A stretch of DNA of 60,000 nt from Owenia fusiformis (Eukaryota > Annelida > Polychaeta > Sabellida > Oweniidae): NCBI GenBank assembly GCA_903813345.2, contig CAIIXF020000005.1, positions 20,713,375 through 20,773,374 of the forward strand, given 5' to 3'. Below are positions 10,801 through 22,547 of the stretch, one piece after another (the stretch's first letter is position 1; each line of letters starts with the position of its first letter). The notes beneath the pieces were generated by a model that was not told the DNA's origin, ran no database searches, and worked only from the letters and a program-made list of their open reading frames with translations. A program made the translations under genes and the position numbers.

Positions 10801-13800
10801 ATTACACATTTTTTCGAGAACCTGTACGCGGGCGTGTAACAAATATTTTGAAAGTTGTGATTTCGAATGTACATGTAATCTCCAACTCAATGAAAGGTAC
10901 AGTCTTATTGGGATCCCTTTAAGGACTTTCATGAAAAATTTCATGAAAACGCAATTATAGATTTTTGAAAAAAAATTCAAAATATTCTTGACTGATATGT
11001 GTATTTTCATTTTCTTGAAAAATATAGTGAATATTTTTGTAAAAAGTATGATTTCTGGTCCATTTCTGTAACCACTTCCATCATTGCAGATTATTTGTGA
11101 AATTTAGTGTTCTTTAGAAAATGTAGCAAATAAAGCCTTAAAAACAAGTAGTATTTAAGTGAATTATACATAATGTAATCCCTACTGAAAAGTATCCAGC
11201 AGATTTATGTGTGATGATGCACGATATGTGGCATAAAAAGGGATTATAATCAAGACCCCCATTATTTACCCGTCTCAATTGAACATGAACCATGGTTCAT
11301 TGAATGGACAAATTCACTGTGAACTGTGTTCTCCACCACTTTTAGTGGAGGACACAGCTCATATAGTTTTTTGACTTCTTTGATATTTTTTCTAAAACAT
11401 TTCTGCCACCATTTTGGATACAATGCCACCTATCAAAACGTACCGTTGTGTTGGATGTGATAAACAGAGTCCAGCTGTCTCTAGGAGAAAAGTAATTAAA
11501 TCTAACACTCTTGGCAAATTATGGAAAGAAAAATATCACAAAGATCCCCCTGATAGTTAAGTTATATGTTACAAATGCCGGATTACACTTACAGGACCCA
11601 AAACATTCCTTGTAACCCTCCCCAACCAGCAGATGAAGGTGAAAAACAGATAATCCATCTATGAAGATACAAATCCCCTTTCTCATGACTACAAAGTCTA
11701 AGAAGAGGTGCATTGTTTGTGACAAGCAGATTAAATCTCAAGTAATGAAACTTTTTATATTTTCATCCTGCTTTTACTTAAACTATTTTTGATAGGAGTT
11801 GATCAGTATAATAAGTGACCAAATATGTGTAAAAGTGTTGATATTCATCAAACTTTAGGGGTCGGGTCAAAATATCGATGTCCGTCAAAAAGGTAATTAA
11901 TTTCGTTAGGGGGAGGGGGTCAAACACTGATTTCATTAGGTGACGGACATCGATTTTCGTTTTCCTTAGTAGTGTAGTACTGTACAGTACAGTTAGTATT
12001 GTTAGTACCTCAGTGTAAATACTCGCATCTGATTGGTCAATTAGCGGTCAACATTTTTGCCTGTACCCCACCTGTGCATCATGGGATATCATATTATTGA
12101 CCGCGTATGTTACTGTACTACACTTGTGAATTATGGGAAATATGACGTCATAATATTTACAGAAAAAAACATGGGAGACGGACATTTTGTAAACCTTGAT
12201 GAAAGTGATATTTTGACTTTGAATAGAAACGTAAAATTAACATTAATTTACTAGTGAGTACGCAGTGATGTGCCGAAAACAGAGAGTTTAGCTACCACTG
12301 TCTTCAGATTTTCTTACAAAATTATTGCTGGCGTGGTTCGGAGAAAAGATTGTGAAATGAAGCCATGATTGATGACTGTCGTCTATATGTGTATTATTAG
12401 TTTCTTCTGACTAACAAAACAATTGTAGACCTCTCCATTCGGTCAACGGTCAAAATCATATACCTCGACTGTAAACCTTGAAACTACTGTTGACCTCGAC
12501 CTTCGGTCTCTGTCAACAGTAGGTTTCTCGGTTTACAGTCTCGGTATACAATTTTGCCGGTTGACCTCTGGAGAGGTCAACAATTGTATATTGTTAGTAC
12601 CTCAGTGTAAATACTCGCATCTGATTGGTCAATTAGCGGTCAACATTTTTGCCTGTACCTCACTTGTGCATCATGGGATATCATATTATTGACCGCGTAT
12701 GTTACTGTACTACACTTGTGAATTATGGGAAATATGACGTCACAATGTTTACAGAAAAAAACATGGTAGTCGGACATTTTGTACGCGTTGATGAAAGTGA
12801 TATTTTGACTTTTCTACACGACGAGTATAGCAACAATACAAATAGAAACGCAAAATTAACATTAATTTACTAGCGAGTACGCAGTTATGTGCCGAAAACA
12901 GAGAGTTTAGCTTCCACTGTCTTCAGATTTTCTTAAAAATTATTGCTGGCGTGCAGGTTCGTAGAAAAGATTGTGAAATGAAGCCATGATTGATGACTGT
13001 CGTATATATGAGTATTATTAGTTTCTTCTGACTAACAAAACAATTGTAGACATCTCCATTCGGTCAACCGTCGAAATCATATACCTCGACTGTAAACCTT
13101 GAAACACTGTTGACCTCGACCTTCGGTCTCTGTCAACAGTAGTTTCTCGGTTTACAGTCTCGGTATACAATTTTGCCGGTTGACCTCTGGAGAGGTCAAC
13201 AATTGTATACTGTTGATTCAGTAATCATTATCTATAACGTTTTACTTGTTCGTTCAATCGATGCAATTGACAATTGCGTACTTCCGTATCGCGTTCTCAT
13301 TGGTTAGTGTGTATGCCATATACCGCAGGTGAATCTGTCATACACCGCAAGTGAGTATGCCATATTCGTTGCGGAATATGACATATTTTTGTATCGTGTT
13401 TACCGCGTAATAATATCTTTCACGTAAGTATTTTTCGAGAAAATCAGAATTGTAGAAGAAAAGTCGATTGACAGTGAAGTTCTACCTTAAACCTATACCT
13501 CTCTCCAAAACGCAAAATGTGAACATAAATTATTTTTCCATTTTCATACGACTGAAGGGATAATAAATCCTTAAATATAGATTTGACGTAGATATAAACG
13601 TTTTTTAAGCGTAAAATCAAAGCATAACCATTAACTTAAAAAATGAAAAAAGACATTGCCGGGATTCGAACCCGATCCGTCAAAGTGACAGGCGAGCACT
13701 CTGCACTAAGCAGGCATTGGTTATACGACCGTGGGATTTAAGGGGATTTATTTAAACTGCTTTTTAGTTAGTCACGTGACATTCAAAATTTAGAAATCTT

Positions 13801-16800
13801 CGAAGAAATTTGTTTACCGGCGAACCTCTGAGCAATTGAATGAACAATCGTCCAAATAACATATTTATCGTGAGTATTTCTTCACAGTATTTGCTCCATT
13901 TGTTCATAATTGTATATTTTCAAAGCACAAAATATTACCAGGGACCCCGGGGACAACCTAACATTGCGTTTCGGAGAGAGGCCCGGCTTTAAGAGCATAA
14001 AGTTGACAAAAGCAAAAAATAATTTGCTTAACTTAGAATTTTTACAAAATATTGCTTTCAACTCTATGACATGCCATCTGTGCATTAATTAATGGGTGAT
14101 GCCTGAATTCTGGTCAGTATAAGCTAGACTGCAAAATTACAGAACTAGTTTGGTATATGCAACACCCTTACCGTCAACCATGTATGTGATCATATCTAGA
14201 CCTCCTTTCATAATGAGTGCACAGACAAACAGATGAAACAGGAACGACGTAGTTAGGAATATAGCATGTGTGGCGCTCCCAAATCTCGCCTTGATAATCT
14301 AAAATAGAATTTAACGATTTTATAGTTATTATAATAGTTAATTATAATTATTATATTGCTAGAAATTGTGGACTTTGATTGGCTAATTCAGCACCATGTG
14401 ATCACAGATACCATAGTGTATTTCACAGCTCCCTTGATTTCTGAATTATAAAAGACGTATTGCCCGGCGTATTGACCGGGGATTCTGACAACTGCACTGG
14501 AGGAAAATAAAAGTGTACTTTACAATGATACGTGTACGTAATAATGTTATCTCATGGGTTTATATTTATTGATTAAAACAGATGTTTACAGGTTAAAACA
14601 ATTATTCTATATTTCTTTGAAATGCAAAGTGATCGTAGAGAATGTCTAGCAATGATATAATAAAACAAATATTTCATTCTATGTTCGGGCAATACCTGTT
14701 GCACTTTCAATGGTTTTTGCAGCTCGCTCTACGGGCTGCGGGCAATACATAATAGTACCCTACTGCAAAAATCAGTGAAAGATGAACAGATGGTTTTGCC
14801 CTCCATAGAATGAAATATTTGCTCATTACTCTTAGCTCTATCTCCAAGCTTGACTAGGCTATAGAGAGCAATACATTAGCTTAAGCAATGACCTGCGTGA
14901 AAGCGTCTAAATACTCGTTTCATCTAACTTTGCTGCACACCCTACAACGTCTCGTACATGGTCTAATCAATAGAAACTCACTGTTCCTGCTTAAATTCAT
15001 TACCTGTAAATACGTTTTTGCTCCCGGTGATTTGATCTTAAGTTCTGCTGCCACCATAGAGAAGACAAACACGGGTACAACTGACGCCACAGAGTACCAA
15101 AATGATCCAACTATTCCCCACTACAATGAAGAATCAACAACTATTCTTCCCCATACTTTCAGAATTCATCATATTGATAAAGGAAGAAACTTTTATATTA
15201 ATATAATTGATATTATCGATACTTAAATTTTTGGTTGGGTTGATTAAGGGTTCCGTTGACTTGGGGTTGAGATTACTTGGGATTGAGTTGACTAAGGGTT
15301 GAGATAACTTGGGATTGAGATGACTTGGGGTTGAGTTGACTAAGGGTTGAAACGACTTGGGGTTGAATTGACTAAGGGTTGCGATTACCTGGGTTGAGTT
15401 GTCTTTGGGGTGAGTTGACCAGTTAAACACAAAAGGTATTAACATGATAAATGTCGCTTCCTGGTCATCTCAACCCCAAGTCAAATCAACCCAGTAAAAC
15501 TCAACCCCAAGTAAACTCAACCCCAAGCCAAGTCAACCCCAGTAAAACTCAACCCCAAGTCAACTCAACCCTGTAAAACTCAACCCCAGTAAAACTCAAC
15601 CCCTATTTTTTATTCATTGAAAAACTTATATTCCACATAATGTGAAAGTTTATTTCATAAAAAAAATACATAAAAAAGTTTTTATAATTCTGAGACAGTT
15701 TGTAAGTTTCATTCTCAGACCTGCCTTTTATATTTAATAATGAGTTAACCTCCAAAATGTCAACATGGTACTAATACAATTAGAATATGGGTCATTTTAT
15801 TAATCTTGCTAATACATGTACATTTGTTTTGTTGTAATCCCTCTTGACACCTTATAGTTACATTTAATTACTTTGTTAATTATTTCTAAACCATGTAAAA
15901 TTTGATTTCAAAAGATGTGTTTAATCAACTAGTGAACAATTTTCTATTCAAAGAATCATGCAAAATGCAAGATTTTCAGAAATGAATGCCTTAAATTACT
16001 CATCATAAAATTAGATTAGACATGTTAATAGGGTTGTTTTACTGGGGTTGAGTTTTACAGGGTTGACTTGACTTGGGGTTGACTTGACTAGGAGTTGAGT
16101 TTGACTGGGTTGAGTTGACTTGGGGTTGAGATGACCTGTCACCATAAATGTCACTATCTGATCAACACATTTACAATGGCCGTCAGAAAACAAGTTGGCC
16201 GCAAAAAAGGATCAGTTCTAGAACCTCTGTCATGTATAAGGATTTGAAGAAAATCCAAAGGGCAGTATGCAAGGAACTGCCATGACAAGAAACCGAGAAC
16301 GTCTCACGATCACGATAACGCCAAACATTAAGATTATATACCACCGGAGTGATATAAATTAATTTAGTTTAATTATGTTGCATTTTGAGTTCTTCAGTGT
16401 TGATGATGAGTTTTTTATACACAAGAAAGTAAGTACTTACCTTGGTGACTGCCCAAGACGACACCACAAAGGTGGATACCCACGTGTATTTTGTCACGAT
16501 AGATGTCGCCACCAAAGGAGCACTGACATCGGCCCCTGCATCAAAAAATGTGTCCAATAGCTGTGTATCTTCGTAAACATACAACCTAGAATAGCACAGA
16601 AATACTTTCGGGAGAGTTATCACATTTCGAATTTGATTTCATCAGTCAGAGCTTTTTTATTTACCAACTAGAAAACAGCAACTCCAGCAAATCCCACCGA
16701 ACTAAACATGTTTCGATAAAAATTAAATGGCCTTCTTGAAAATGTCTCCTCTCTTTTCCCTCTAAGTATAAGCATACGAGGCCTAGGGTATATCATAAAG

Positions 16801-18780
16801 TTCTCATAATATCTCTCTAATTGTTTTATTTTTCAATACATTCTGATGAATTTTTTACAGAATGTGTAGTATAGAATGCTGTATTAATCTATCAAAAAAT
16901 ATTTGGTATAACAGAAACATTATTTAAGAAATTGTTGCCAAAGTAACCGGAAATCGAGGCACCCGGGGCAAATAAAACATCGTGCAAGAATAGCCCCAAC
17001 TAACCATGTTTAAAAACATAATTAGTTAGCTATGAAACCCATCAAATTGTTAAATATGTACCATGTGTTCTTGACTGTGTTGAACAATTATAATGGTCAT
17101 GTGAATTGTGTGATCTCATAATGGATGATCGTAATGCTTCATTAGAAGATATGTTAGAAACGGCAACTGTTTTGTCAAGTATTCCAAGGAAAGTCGATTT
17201 TCCCCTTTAGTTTATCTTAAATATGTTTAGACCACAAATAGGGGGGGGGGTAATTTTATTGATATCTTTGCAACATATTTGTTTTAGATCATCTTTAGTA
17301 TGAGCAAAGGATTTTTCGAACTTGCATCTATGCATTATCTTACTCAGTCATTTCTGATCATTAAGCTTTGATTCTCAGAGTCTGGCATCACATCTAATGA
17401 AGCATGTAAGAGTTTACTATGTATGTAAACATGGTTAATTAAGCTCATTTTCTCAATTATTTCTATTTGCCCCGGGTGCCTTGATTTCCAGTTACTATGG
17501 CAACCATTGCTTATCTAATATTTCTGTTATGCCAAATATTTTTTGATAGATTAATAAAGTATTCTATACTGCAGATTTCATGAAAATTTCATTAGAATAT
17601 ATAGAAAAATAAAAAGATTAGAGACATATTATGAGAACTCGTATAATATTTCAACCAAATCCGTTAACCGGTATTTGAGTTATCAAAGATTACTTTCTTT
17701 TATGAAAAATGGCGGCCATTTTGATATTCAATCTTGAAAATTCCTTATCGAGCAGAGCAGAACTCCTTTGTCCCTAGGCATCAGCATATAAAATTTGAAC
17801 AAAATCCGTCTACTGGTGTTTGAGTTATCAAAGATTAAATTCTTTTACGAAAAATGGCGGCTTTTTGAAATACAGCTGCAATCTTGAAAAACTCCTTTTC
17901 GAGCAGAGCTCCTGTGATCCTAGGCATTGGCATATAAAATTTGAACGAAAGCCATTTGCTAAATTTGTATTTGAGTTATCAAAGATTACCTTCTTTTACG
18001 AAAAATGGTAGCCATTTTAAAATTAAACAGCCATCTTGAAAATGTTTTATTGAGCGAAACTCCTTTGTCCCTTGGCATCAGCATATACAAAATGAACGAA
18101 ATCTGTCTACTGATATTTGAGTTATCAAAGATTACATTTTTTACGAAAAATGGCGGCCAATTTGAAATTTAGCGGCCATCTTGAAAATCTCTTCTTGAAC
18201 AAAGCTCTTTTGTCCCTAGGCATCAGCATATAAAATTTGAACCATACCCGTTTACTAGTATTTGAGTTATCAAAGATTACATTTTTTACGAAAAATGGCG
18301 GCCATTTTGAATTGAGCGGCCATATTGAAAATTCCTTCTCGAGCAGAGGTTCTATCACCATTAAGGCATAAACCTATAATTTTGAATCAAATCCTTCAAC
18401 CGGTATTTGAGTTATCGCCCGGACAAACGGACGGACGGACGGCTTTCCTATATCCCCCTCGAACTTCGTTCGGTTGGATAACAAAATATGATACTAGTAT
18501 TACCTTATAACCCAATAGATAAGGGCTATAAATGATGCAAATGCTCCAAAACAGATGATTAACAGAACCCCTTGCCAGAGCACAATAGGCTCGTCCATCT
18601 TCATAGAATCTGTTGCATTTCTAGATTTTGGTCCATTCTCTGGTGCCAATTTATCTAACTCGGTCTTAAGATTCGTGCATTCTGCATTTCTACGTATTCC
18701 TATTGACCCAGCTTGATTTAATGATACTGCAAATATGATACCGACTAATAGCAGAATGGTCTGGTACCCCATTTTGGAAA
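4892..18780 (-). CDS. DUR3-like urea/solute symporter (SSS family), 3' part missing
   Basis: Eight coding exons on the minus strand: 18504-18772 (ATG at 18772; the exon itself starts after an acceptor at 18780), 16441-16585, 15004-15120, 14172-14298, 10541-10733, 6489-6643, 5287-5493 and 4892-5085. Phases agree at every junction, and together they make 469 codons. The protein starts with a hydrophobic leader and a loop, then membrane segments. Landmarks are DAGADVSAPLVATSIV, WGIVGSFWYSVAS, IIKARFGSATHAIF, IYTLIGGLGGTF, FAVVFVDNSTWQSAVA and SEVLSASAVITYDIYQTYV. These align with DUR3-type transporters, which in plants and fungi import urea across the plasma membrane using an ion gradient; substrate here is inferred. 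The last exon could read on to a stop at 4787, but GAAGAG|GTGGGT at 4892 keeps phase 0, and the family continues with more membrane helices, so I expect further exons beyond the left edge. Other SSS transporters are less likely given the TYDIYQTY block. Confidence 0.82.
5970..6043 (+). pseudogene. tRNA-like sequence (possible SINE head)
   Basis: TTTGGTATAGTGGTTAGGAT resembles a tRNA D-arm/A box, and GGTTCGAGTCCCAC is a good T-arm/B box. The anticodon arm is collapsed and the acceptor stem does not pair well, so this is a tRNA-derived relic and not a working tRNA. It lies in an intron of the DUR3-like gene. Confidence 0.5.
7300..8740. repeat. Nested direct and inverted repeats in a DUR3-like intron
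   Basis: A segment with AAGATATAGGGTAAAATGTT, GGTCTCCAAC and TTCATTTATGTCTA occurs at 7436-7610 and again at 8010-8225. Reverse-complement copies (TTAGACATAAATGAAA, GCCATCTTGGATTT) occur at 8295-8470, 8480-8620 and 8625-8720. The arms could fold back on each other. Frames are closed throughout. Confidence 0.65.
8813..8956. repeat. Inverted repeat, approx. 48-bp arms
   Basis: GCTCCAATAATCGAGTGAG... (8813-8861) is matched by its reverse complement ending ...ATTCGATTATTGGAGC (8907-8956), with a 45-bp spacer. The arms have a few mismatches. This is probably a small hairpin element or the end of a larger one. Confidence 0.65.
8980..9680. repeat. Interspersed repeat related to 19.93-21.65 kb
   Basis: AGGAGCTGGTAGCACA, GATTTAGGTTTCTAAG and GGGCTATTGCTCTTCCTTGAC come in the same order here as AGGAGCTGGTAACACA, GTTTTAGGTTTCTCAA and CGTATTGCTCTTCATTGAC do near 19965, 20278 and 21555. 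The two copies are very diverged, and no frame is shared. Confidence 0.45.
9700..10540. other. Intron sequence without recognised features
   Basis: AT-rich DNA inside an intron of the DUR3-like gene. I see no exon with splice sites on either strand and no clear repeat. Confidence 0.5.
11423..11745 (+). pseudogene. Decayed CxxC-type N-terminal fragment
   Basis: From the ATG at 11423 one frame reads YRCVGCDKQSPAVSRRKV, followed by a Lys-rich stretch to a stop near 11557. The frame after that stop contains ICYKCRI, and a further frame near 11695 gives KKRCIVCDKQIKSQ. Repeated paired Cys next to basic residues look like the zinc-binding head of an invertebrate transposon-related protein. Stops and frame changes show that it is broken. 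The exact family is not recognised. Confidence 0.4.
11997..13216. repeat. Tandem duplication of an approx. 600-bp unit
   Basis: The unit starting GTTAGTACCTCAGTGTAAAT occurs at about 11999 and 12594. Both copies end with the hairpin-prone block GACCTCGACCTTCGGTCT ... GAGAGGTCAACAATTGTATA. The copies differ by substitutions and small indels; the second has extra bases around 12815-12840. A short frame inside (MPVPHLCIMGYHIIDRV) is open in both copies but ends differently, so coding is doubtful. The terminal block is present a third time at 34135-34266. Confidence 0.8.
13654..13719 (-). pseudogene. tRNA-Asp-like relic
   Basis: On the minus strand GGTTCGAATCCCGG is a strong T-arm/B box, CTTAGTGCAGAGTGCTCG resembles an A box, and CCTGTCAC could carry a GTC anticodon. 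An acceptor-like pairing CAATGCC/GGCAATG exists with one mismatch, but the length is short and the anticodon stem is poor. This is most likely a tRNA pseudogene or SINE head. Confidence 0.45.
15225..15425. repeat. TTGGGGTTGAGTTGAC minisatellite, G strand
   Basis: About ten imperfect copies of a 16-20 bp TTGGGGTTGA(G/A)TTGACT unit. It lies just upstream (minus-strand sense) of the DUR3-like exon at 15004-15120. Confidence 0.8.
15461..15605. repeat. Same minisatellite in opposite orientation
   Basis: Units such as CAACCCCAAGTCAACTCAAC are the reverse complement of the array at 15225-15425, only about 40 bp away. The pair could therefore form a long imperfect hairpin. Confidence 0.8.
16026..16134. 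repeat. Third block of the GGGTTGAGTTGAC minisatellite
   Basis: The G-strand orientation is restored here (GGGGTTGAGTTTTACAGGG, TTGACTTGGGGTTGAC). The block is complementary to the one at 15461-15605, from which a 420-bp AT-rich spacer separates it. Confidence 0.75.
16790..17640. mobile_element. Foldback element with approx. 200-bp arms
   Basis: AGTTCTCATAATATCTCTC near 16800 matches the reverse complement of GACATATTATGAGAACT near 17635. Inward, ATCAAAAAATATTTGG and CACCCGGGGCAAATA pair with ATTTGCCCCGGGTGCC and CAAATATTTTTTGAT. A 450-bp spacer holds a 9-G tract. There is no transposase frame. It lies in the first coding intron of the DUR3-like gene. Confidence 0.65.
17640..18420. repeat. 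Six or more tandem copies of an approx. 120-bp unit
   Basis: Each copy holds TTTGAGTTATCAAAGATTA, TTTTACGAAAAATGGCGGCC and GGCATCAGCATATAAAATTT in that order. The array runs up to an (ACGG)n stretch at 18425-18443 and stops 60 bp before the exon at 18504. Frames differ between copies, so it is not coding. Confidence 0.8.
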
Positions 18781-19309
18781 CTGAAAGAAGAAAAATGTAA
18801 GCTTAATAAATTCTATGAGTTATGTGAGTTCGACTATTTGACCTTTTTCAAACAACATACCTTTTATTTGTACTGTGTTAAATGCAATCTAAACACGCGC
18901 AAAAGGTAAATCTAAACATGGCAAAATATTTAAAGAAAAACAAGGAGGTGACTTCATATTGAATTGCCACAGCCACACCTATTTGAATCATAGTATAACC
19001 TACGAGATATACAATCTTGACCCGTTTTAAGTAACCAAGTAAATCAACCCTTTTCAAAATAAGATTTTTTCTCACGTACCAACTACATCCGTTTACCTTG
19101 TTTCCGGCATTAGAAAGCTCTATGTGACACCTATTACATTTTCTCCCTGTAGGGTACCGGTTTAAAATACACGTAGTTGTCGCGATAAATGTCGCTGCTT
19201 GCATTCACCCTTGATTTGAATGACTAATGGACCATATAAGGTCAAACTATTCTACAAATGGATGAGAACACGGACATAGGCGACTTTATAATTGAGATTC
19301 TGTTGATTA

Positions 19310-19530
19310 AACCTGGGGTGTGGCTCGTCAGTCAGTTGCCACTTACCTTACGAATCAACCCCACCCAGAGATTGCACTAATAACTTATAAGGTCCGATTG
19401 CACCACATTTTCGGACGGAATGATATAAGTAAACTATTTAGGCCTATTGTAGTATGAGGTGGGGTCATTCTAGTGATAAAATGTTTCTTATCCGATACGA
19501 TACATGTAAAATAAACAGTAGACTTACCTG
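19310..19530 (-). other. Candidate non-coding first exon donors for the DUR3-like gene
   Basis: The first coding exon begins after an acceptor (CTTTCAG at 18781-18787, minus strand) eight bases before the ATG, so a 5' untranslated exon must lie upstream. Two good minus-strand donors are visible: CAACAG|GTAAGTC with the exon ending at 19528, and CGTAAG|GTAAGTGG near 19350. I cannot choose between them, and no promoter element is clear. Confidence 0.35.
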
Positions 19531-19719
19531 TTGGGATGTTTCTAATTTTTATTCGTCATACAAAATTGTTCCTTTAGCTGAAGCTAAAACTAACTCTCTT
19601 AAGATTTCCTGTTTACGCCCTAGTGCTTTTTCGTTTAAAATAATTATAAAAAGAGACGTTCATGTTGAGATCGCGATCGTATCCTTTGAATGCACACTTA
19701 AAAATTCCTTTTGAGGTTA

Positions 19720-22540
19720 GCCATAAATCGATCTATAGAAGTGAACAAAATACTGTTTGCATTCCTCCTTATACAAATGTAGATTGAACCCTGTGCTAAT
19801 ATACTTGTTTTAGAGAATTCTAGTATCTAATGTACTTCTTGGTGGGGATTTTTTTAAACTTAGATCTTTTTAGAAAGGAAAGATTGTGTATTTTGTTTGT
19901 GCAAGTATATCGTTTTGAATGATGATTGAAATAATAGTCCATTGTATGGAATTCCAAGGAGGCCTAATTAAGGAGCTGGTAACACATATTATTATATACT
20001 AGATGCTCATTGCCTTATTCATGGTCACATGATATCATTAGTCATTATTACATTTTATCTCCCCTGGTAGCTGGGATTATAGGAGTTGAATGGCAAAATG
20101 TCTTTAAATGCCAATAAGAACCTATAGCATTAAATACTGAAATTAAAATTTGGCCTCGGGAGCATGTCAGTAGACAGGGTATTCCATCTGGAAAATATTT
20201 TGCACTATTTCCCTCAATGGCAGTCACTATTTGTACACTGCTACGGAAAATTATATGAAATATATTTTGAGTGTATGTTTTAGGTTTCTCAACTATTTTG
20301 ATGTTCTTTTTCTTAGAAATACAAACAAATTACTTAAAATAATCAGAACATCAACTTTTTTGTATTATTTTTTTTCAATATTGGTGATGTAAATGGTATC
20401 AATTAATCGTTTTTATATAAGAAAGAAATATGCTAAGATTATTGTAGATTTTCGAAAAATGGGTCTTTATATAAGGGTTGTTCAAAAGTTTTGCAAAAAT
20501 ATGTCTTATTGTGAGAATAATGGACCAATCTTGTTCATCGTTGGTGTGTATGTGCCCATATCTTATTCCCTTACACTGTCAAAGTTTCATTTATATACGC
20601 CTGCTACTTAACATTTTAATTACGGTTGCTATAGTAACCACGGTGATGACGCTATGGTCCATATCATTTTGTAAAAGATAACTAGTAACGCATAAAGATC
20701 AATGATACTAAGCATGCTAAATTAACTTTAATAAACTGTCAATTTAAATATAAACAATTTCTAGTATTGTTCTCATGGAAAATGTGAATCTTATCTCAAT
20801 CTTTCTCATCTTGTTTTCTTTGGTTATGTCAAAGAATGACCGTAAACATACTCTTCAAATACCTTGAACAAAACACCTGATTTTGTGACGTTATCAAAGT
20901 TCTCATGCTGAATTCAGGAAATATTGAAGAATATGGCTCGGAACATGATAAAGAATGGGGAAACAGTATATTATATTCATTCATGATTAAGACATAATCA
21001 TTGCATATGATGACTCCAATAGGGTTTGCTAAGTATTCCAAGATGGAATAAGAGAAGGAAAATGTTTTTAGGGTAGCTGTAGTTATGAGAGGGCTTGTTA
21101 TCCTTTAGGTAGGATGGTTCAGACATTGACGGTAATGCTAAAAGTATAATGCATTACTGAAAAGGAAGACTACATGTTAAGTACTGTATATTTAGATTAA
21201 ATATAAATTAGTTATAATATAACCTGATTAACAGCTGAAAGAACAAAGAATCATTTCAGTCTATTAAAGGCATTCACAAAATCAATTCAATCTAATGACG
21301 TCTTATGTACCATGGGGCCATTGGTTCAAATGGTTAAGTCAATGTATCTCAGGAAGTATATTGATTATGGTTCTGAAATTTCACATAAGCTTGTAAGAAG
21401 GATAATACTATATTTGTATGAAATTTCACATAAAAATAATAAAATCTCTTCTCTTGAGAAGCTGTCGTGCAAGACTTTTCGAACGACGCTTGTACGTTTT
21501 GAGATATGGATTGACACCCCCAGGTGTCAACGATCAACAAAGGGGGGGGGGGGCGTATTGCTCTTCATTGACTTACTGTGGATTCTAAAAACCGTGGCAA
21601 AAATTGACAGATGAAGGAAAAAATTGCAAAAGTATTTAAACCTAGTGTAATCAATGAATAATGATGGGTTAGAAGACATATCAAAAATCTAGAAAAATCT
21701 AAGTAGTGGAAAACTTCGAAAATCACCATTTATACCCCCTGGGATACTTTTACGAGGGGGTACGATGATAAACCTTAATTATTCCTGTTATGTACCCCAA
21801 ATCACATTCAAATTTTCAGGGATCATGCACCTATACATAGTCAGATATCATGGCAAGTTTGATATTGATTGGTGAAATGATTACCATGGCAACACAATTT
21901 AATAACACAAAAGCTGTAAATATTTCGGATAAATCCAAAGTTTCCTTAATACAATTTCATTTTGACAATATCAATCACAGTCATATTTATAGGGGTCATG
22001 AATAATGAATGCATAATGAATGCAAATAGTGGCTAGGGATCATTTCAAATAATCCTTATATCTTAACAGGTTGTTCCAATTACATTCACCTTTTAAGAGT
22101 TATTTTGTGTATGATTCTAACAAAATTAAGTTTGGATAAGATTGATACATGGTTGTTATGGCAACTTAACTGATAATGCTGTTTGTTTAGACAGATGCTT
22201 TGCTACTGTAGTATCTTCTTACTACAAAATTTGGCAGGCCATGTCTCTCACTCTCTGTCTGTTTGGATATCTCCTTCTAGACCCTTCAACCTTGAGTCAT
22301 CATGCTTGATCAATATTCTTAGTGGACCAATGAGTATCCTATTAATGTCAAGGGTCAACATCTCGGTATTTGGCATTTTAAGATCCTTGGCAGATGCTGT
22401 GACCCTTGACGACCAATGATAAGGTAACCTGAAGTCAAGGTCAATGTTATGGGTCAAAGTCATTCCAAGGGCAATGATCAATTTCTAGGTGTTAAGTATT
22501 TTGGGCCTTGTTGACCCACTTGTATGGGAAGAGATTGCCA
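19720..22540. other. Gene-free region with an interspersed repeat
   Basis: No exon with splice sites and no conserved frame are visible on either strand. The segment 19930-21650 is a diverged copy of the repeat at 8980-9680. A G12 tract lies at about 21542-21553, and CAAGGTCA-type repeats at 22380-22480 resemble those near 2 kb. Confidence 0.5.
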
Positions 22541-22547
22541 GTATTAG

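Noticed and set aside
12057-12873. Twin frames MPVPHLCIMGYHIIDRV in both duplicated units
   Set aside because: The copies end differently, no splice sites fit, and the similarity follows from the DNA duplication.
14888-15226. 112-codon plus-strand frame
   Set aside because: It overlaps the minus-strand DUR3 exon 15004-15120, whose protein matches the family; the plus frame has no supporting features.
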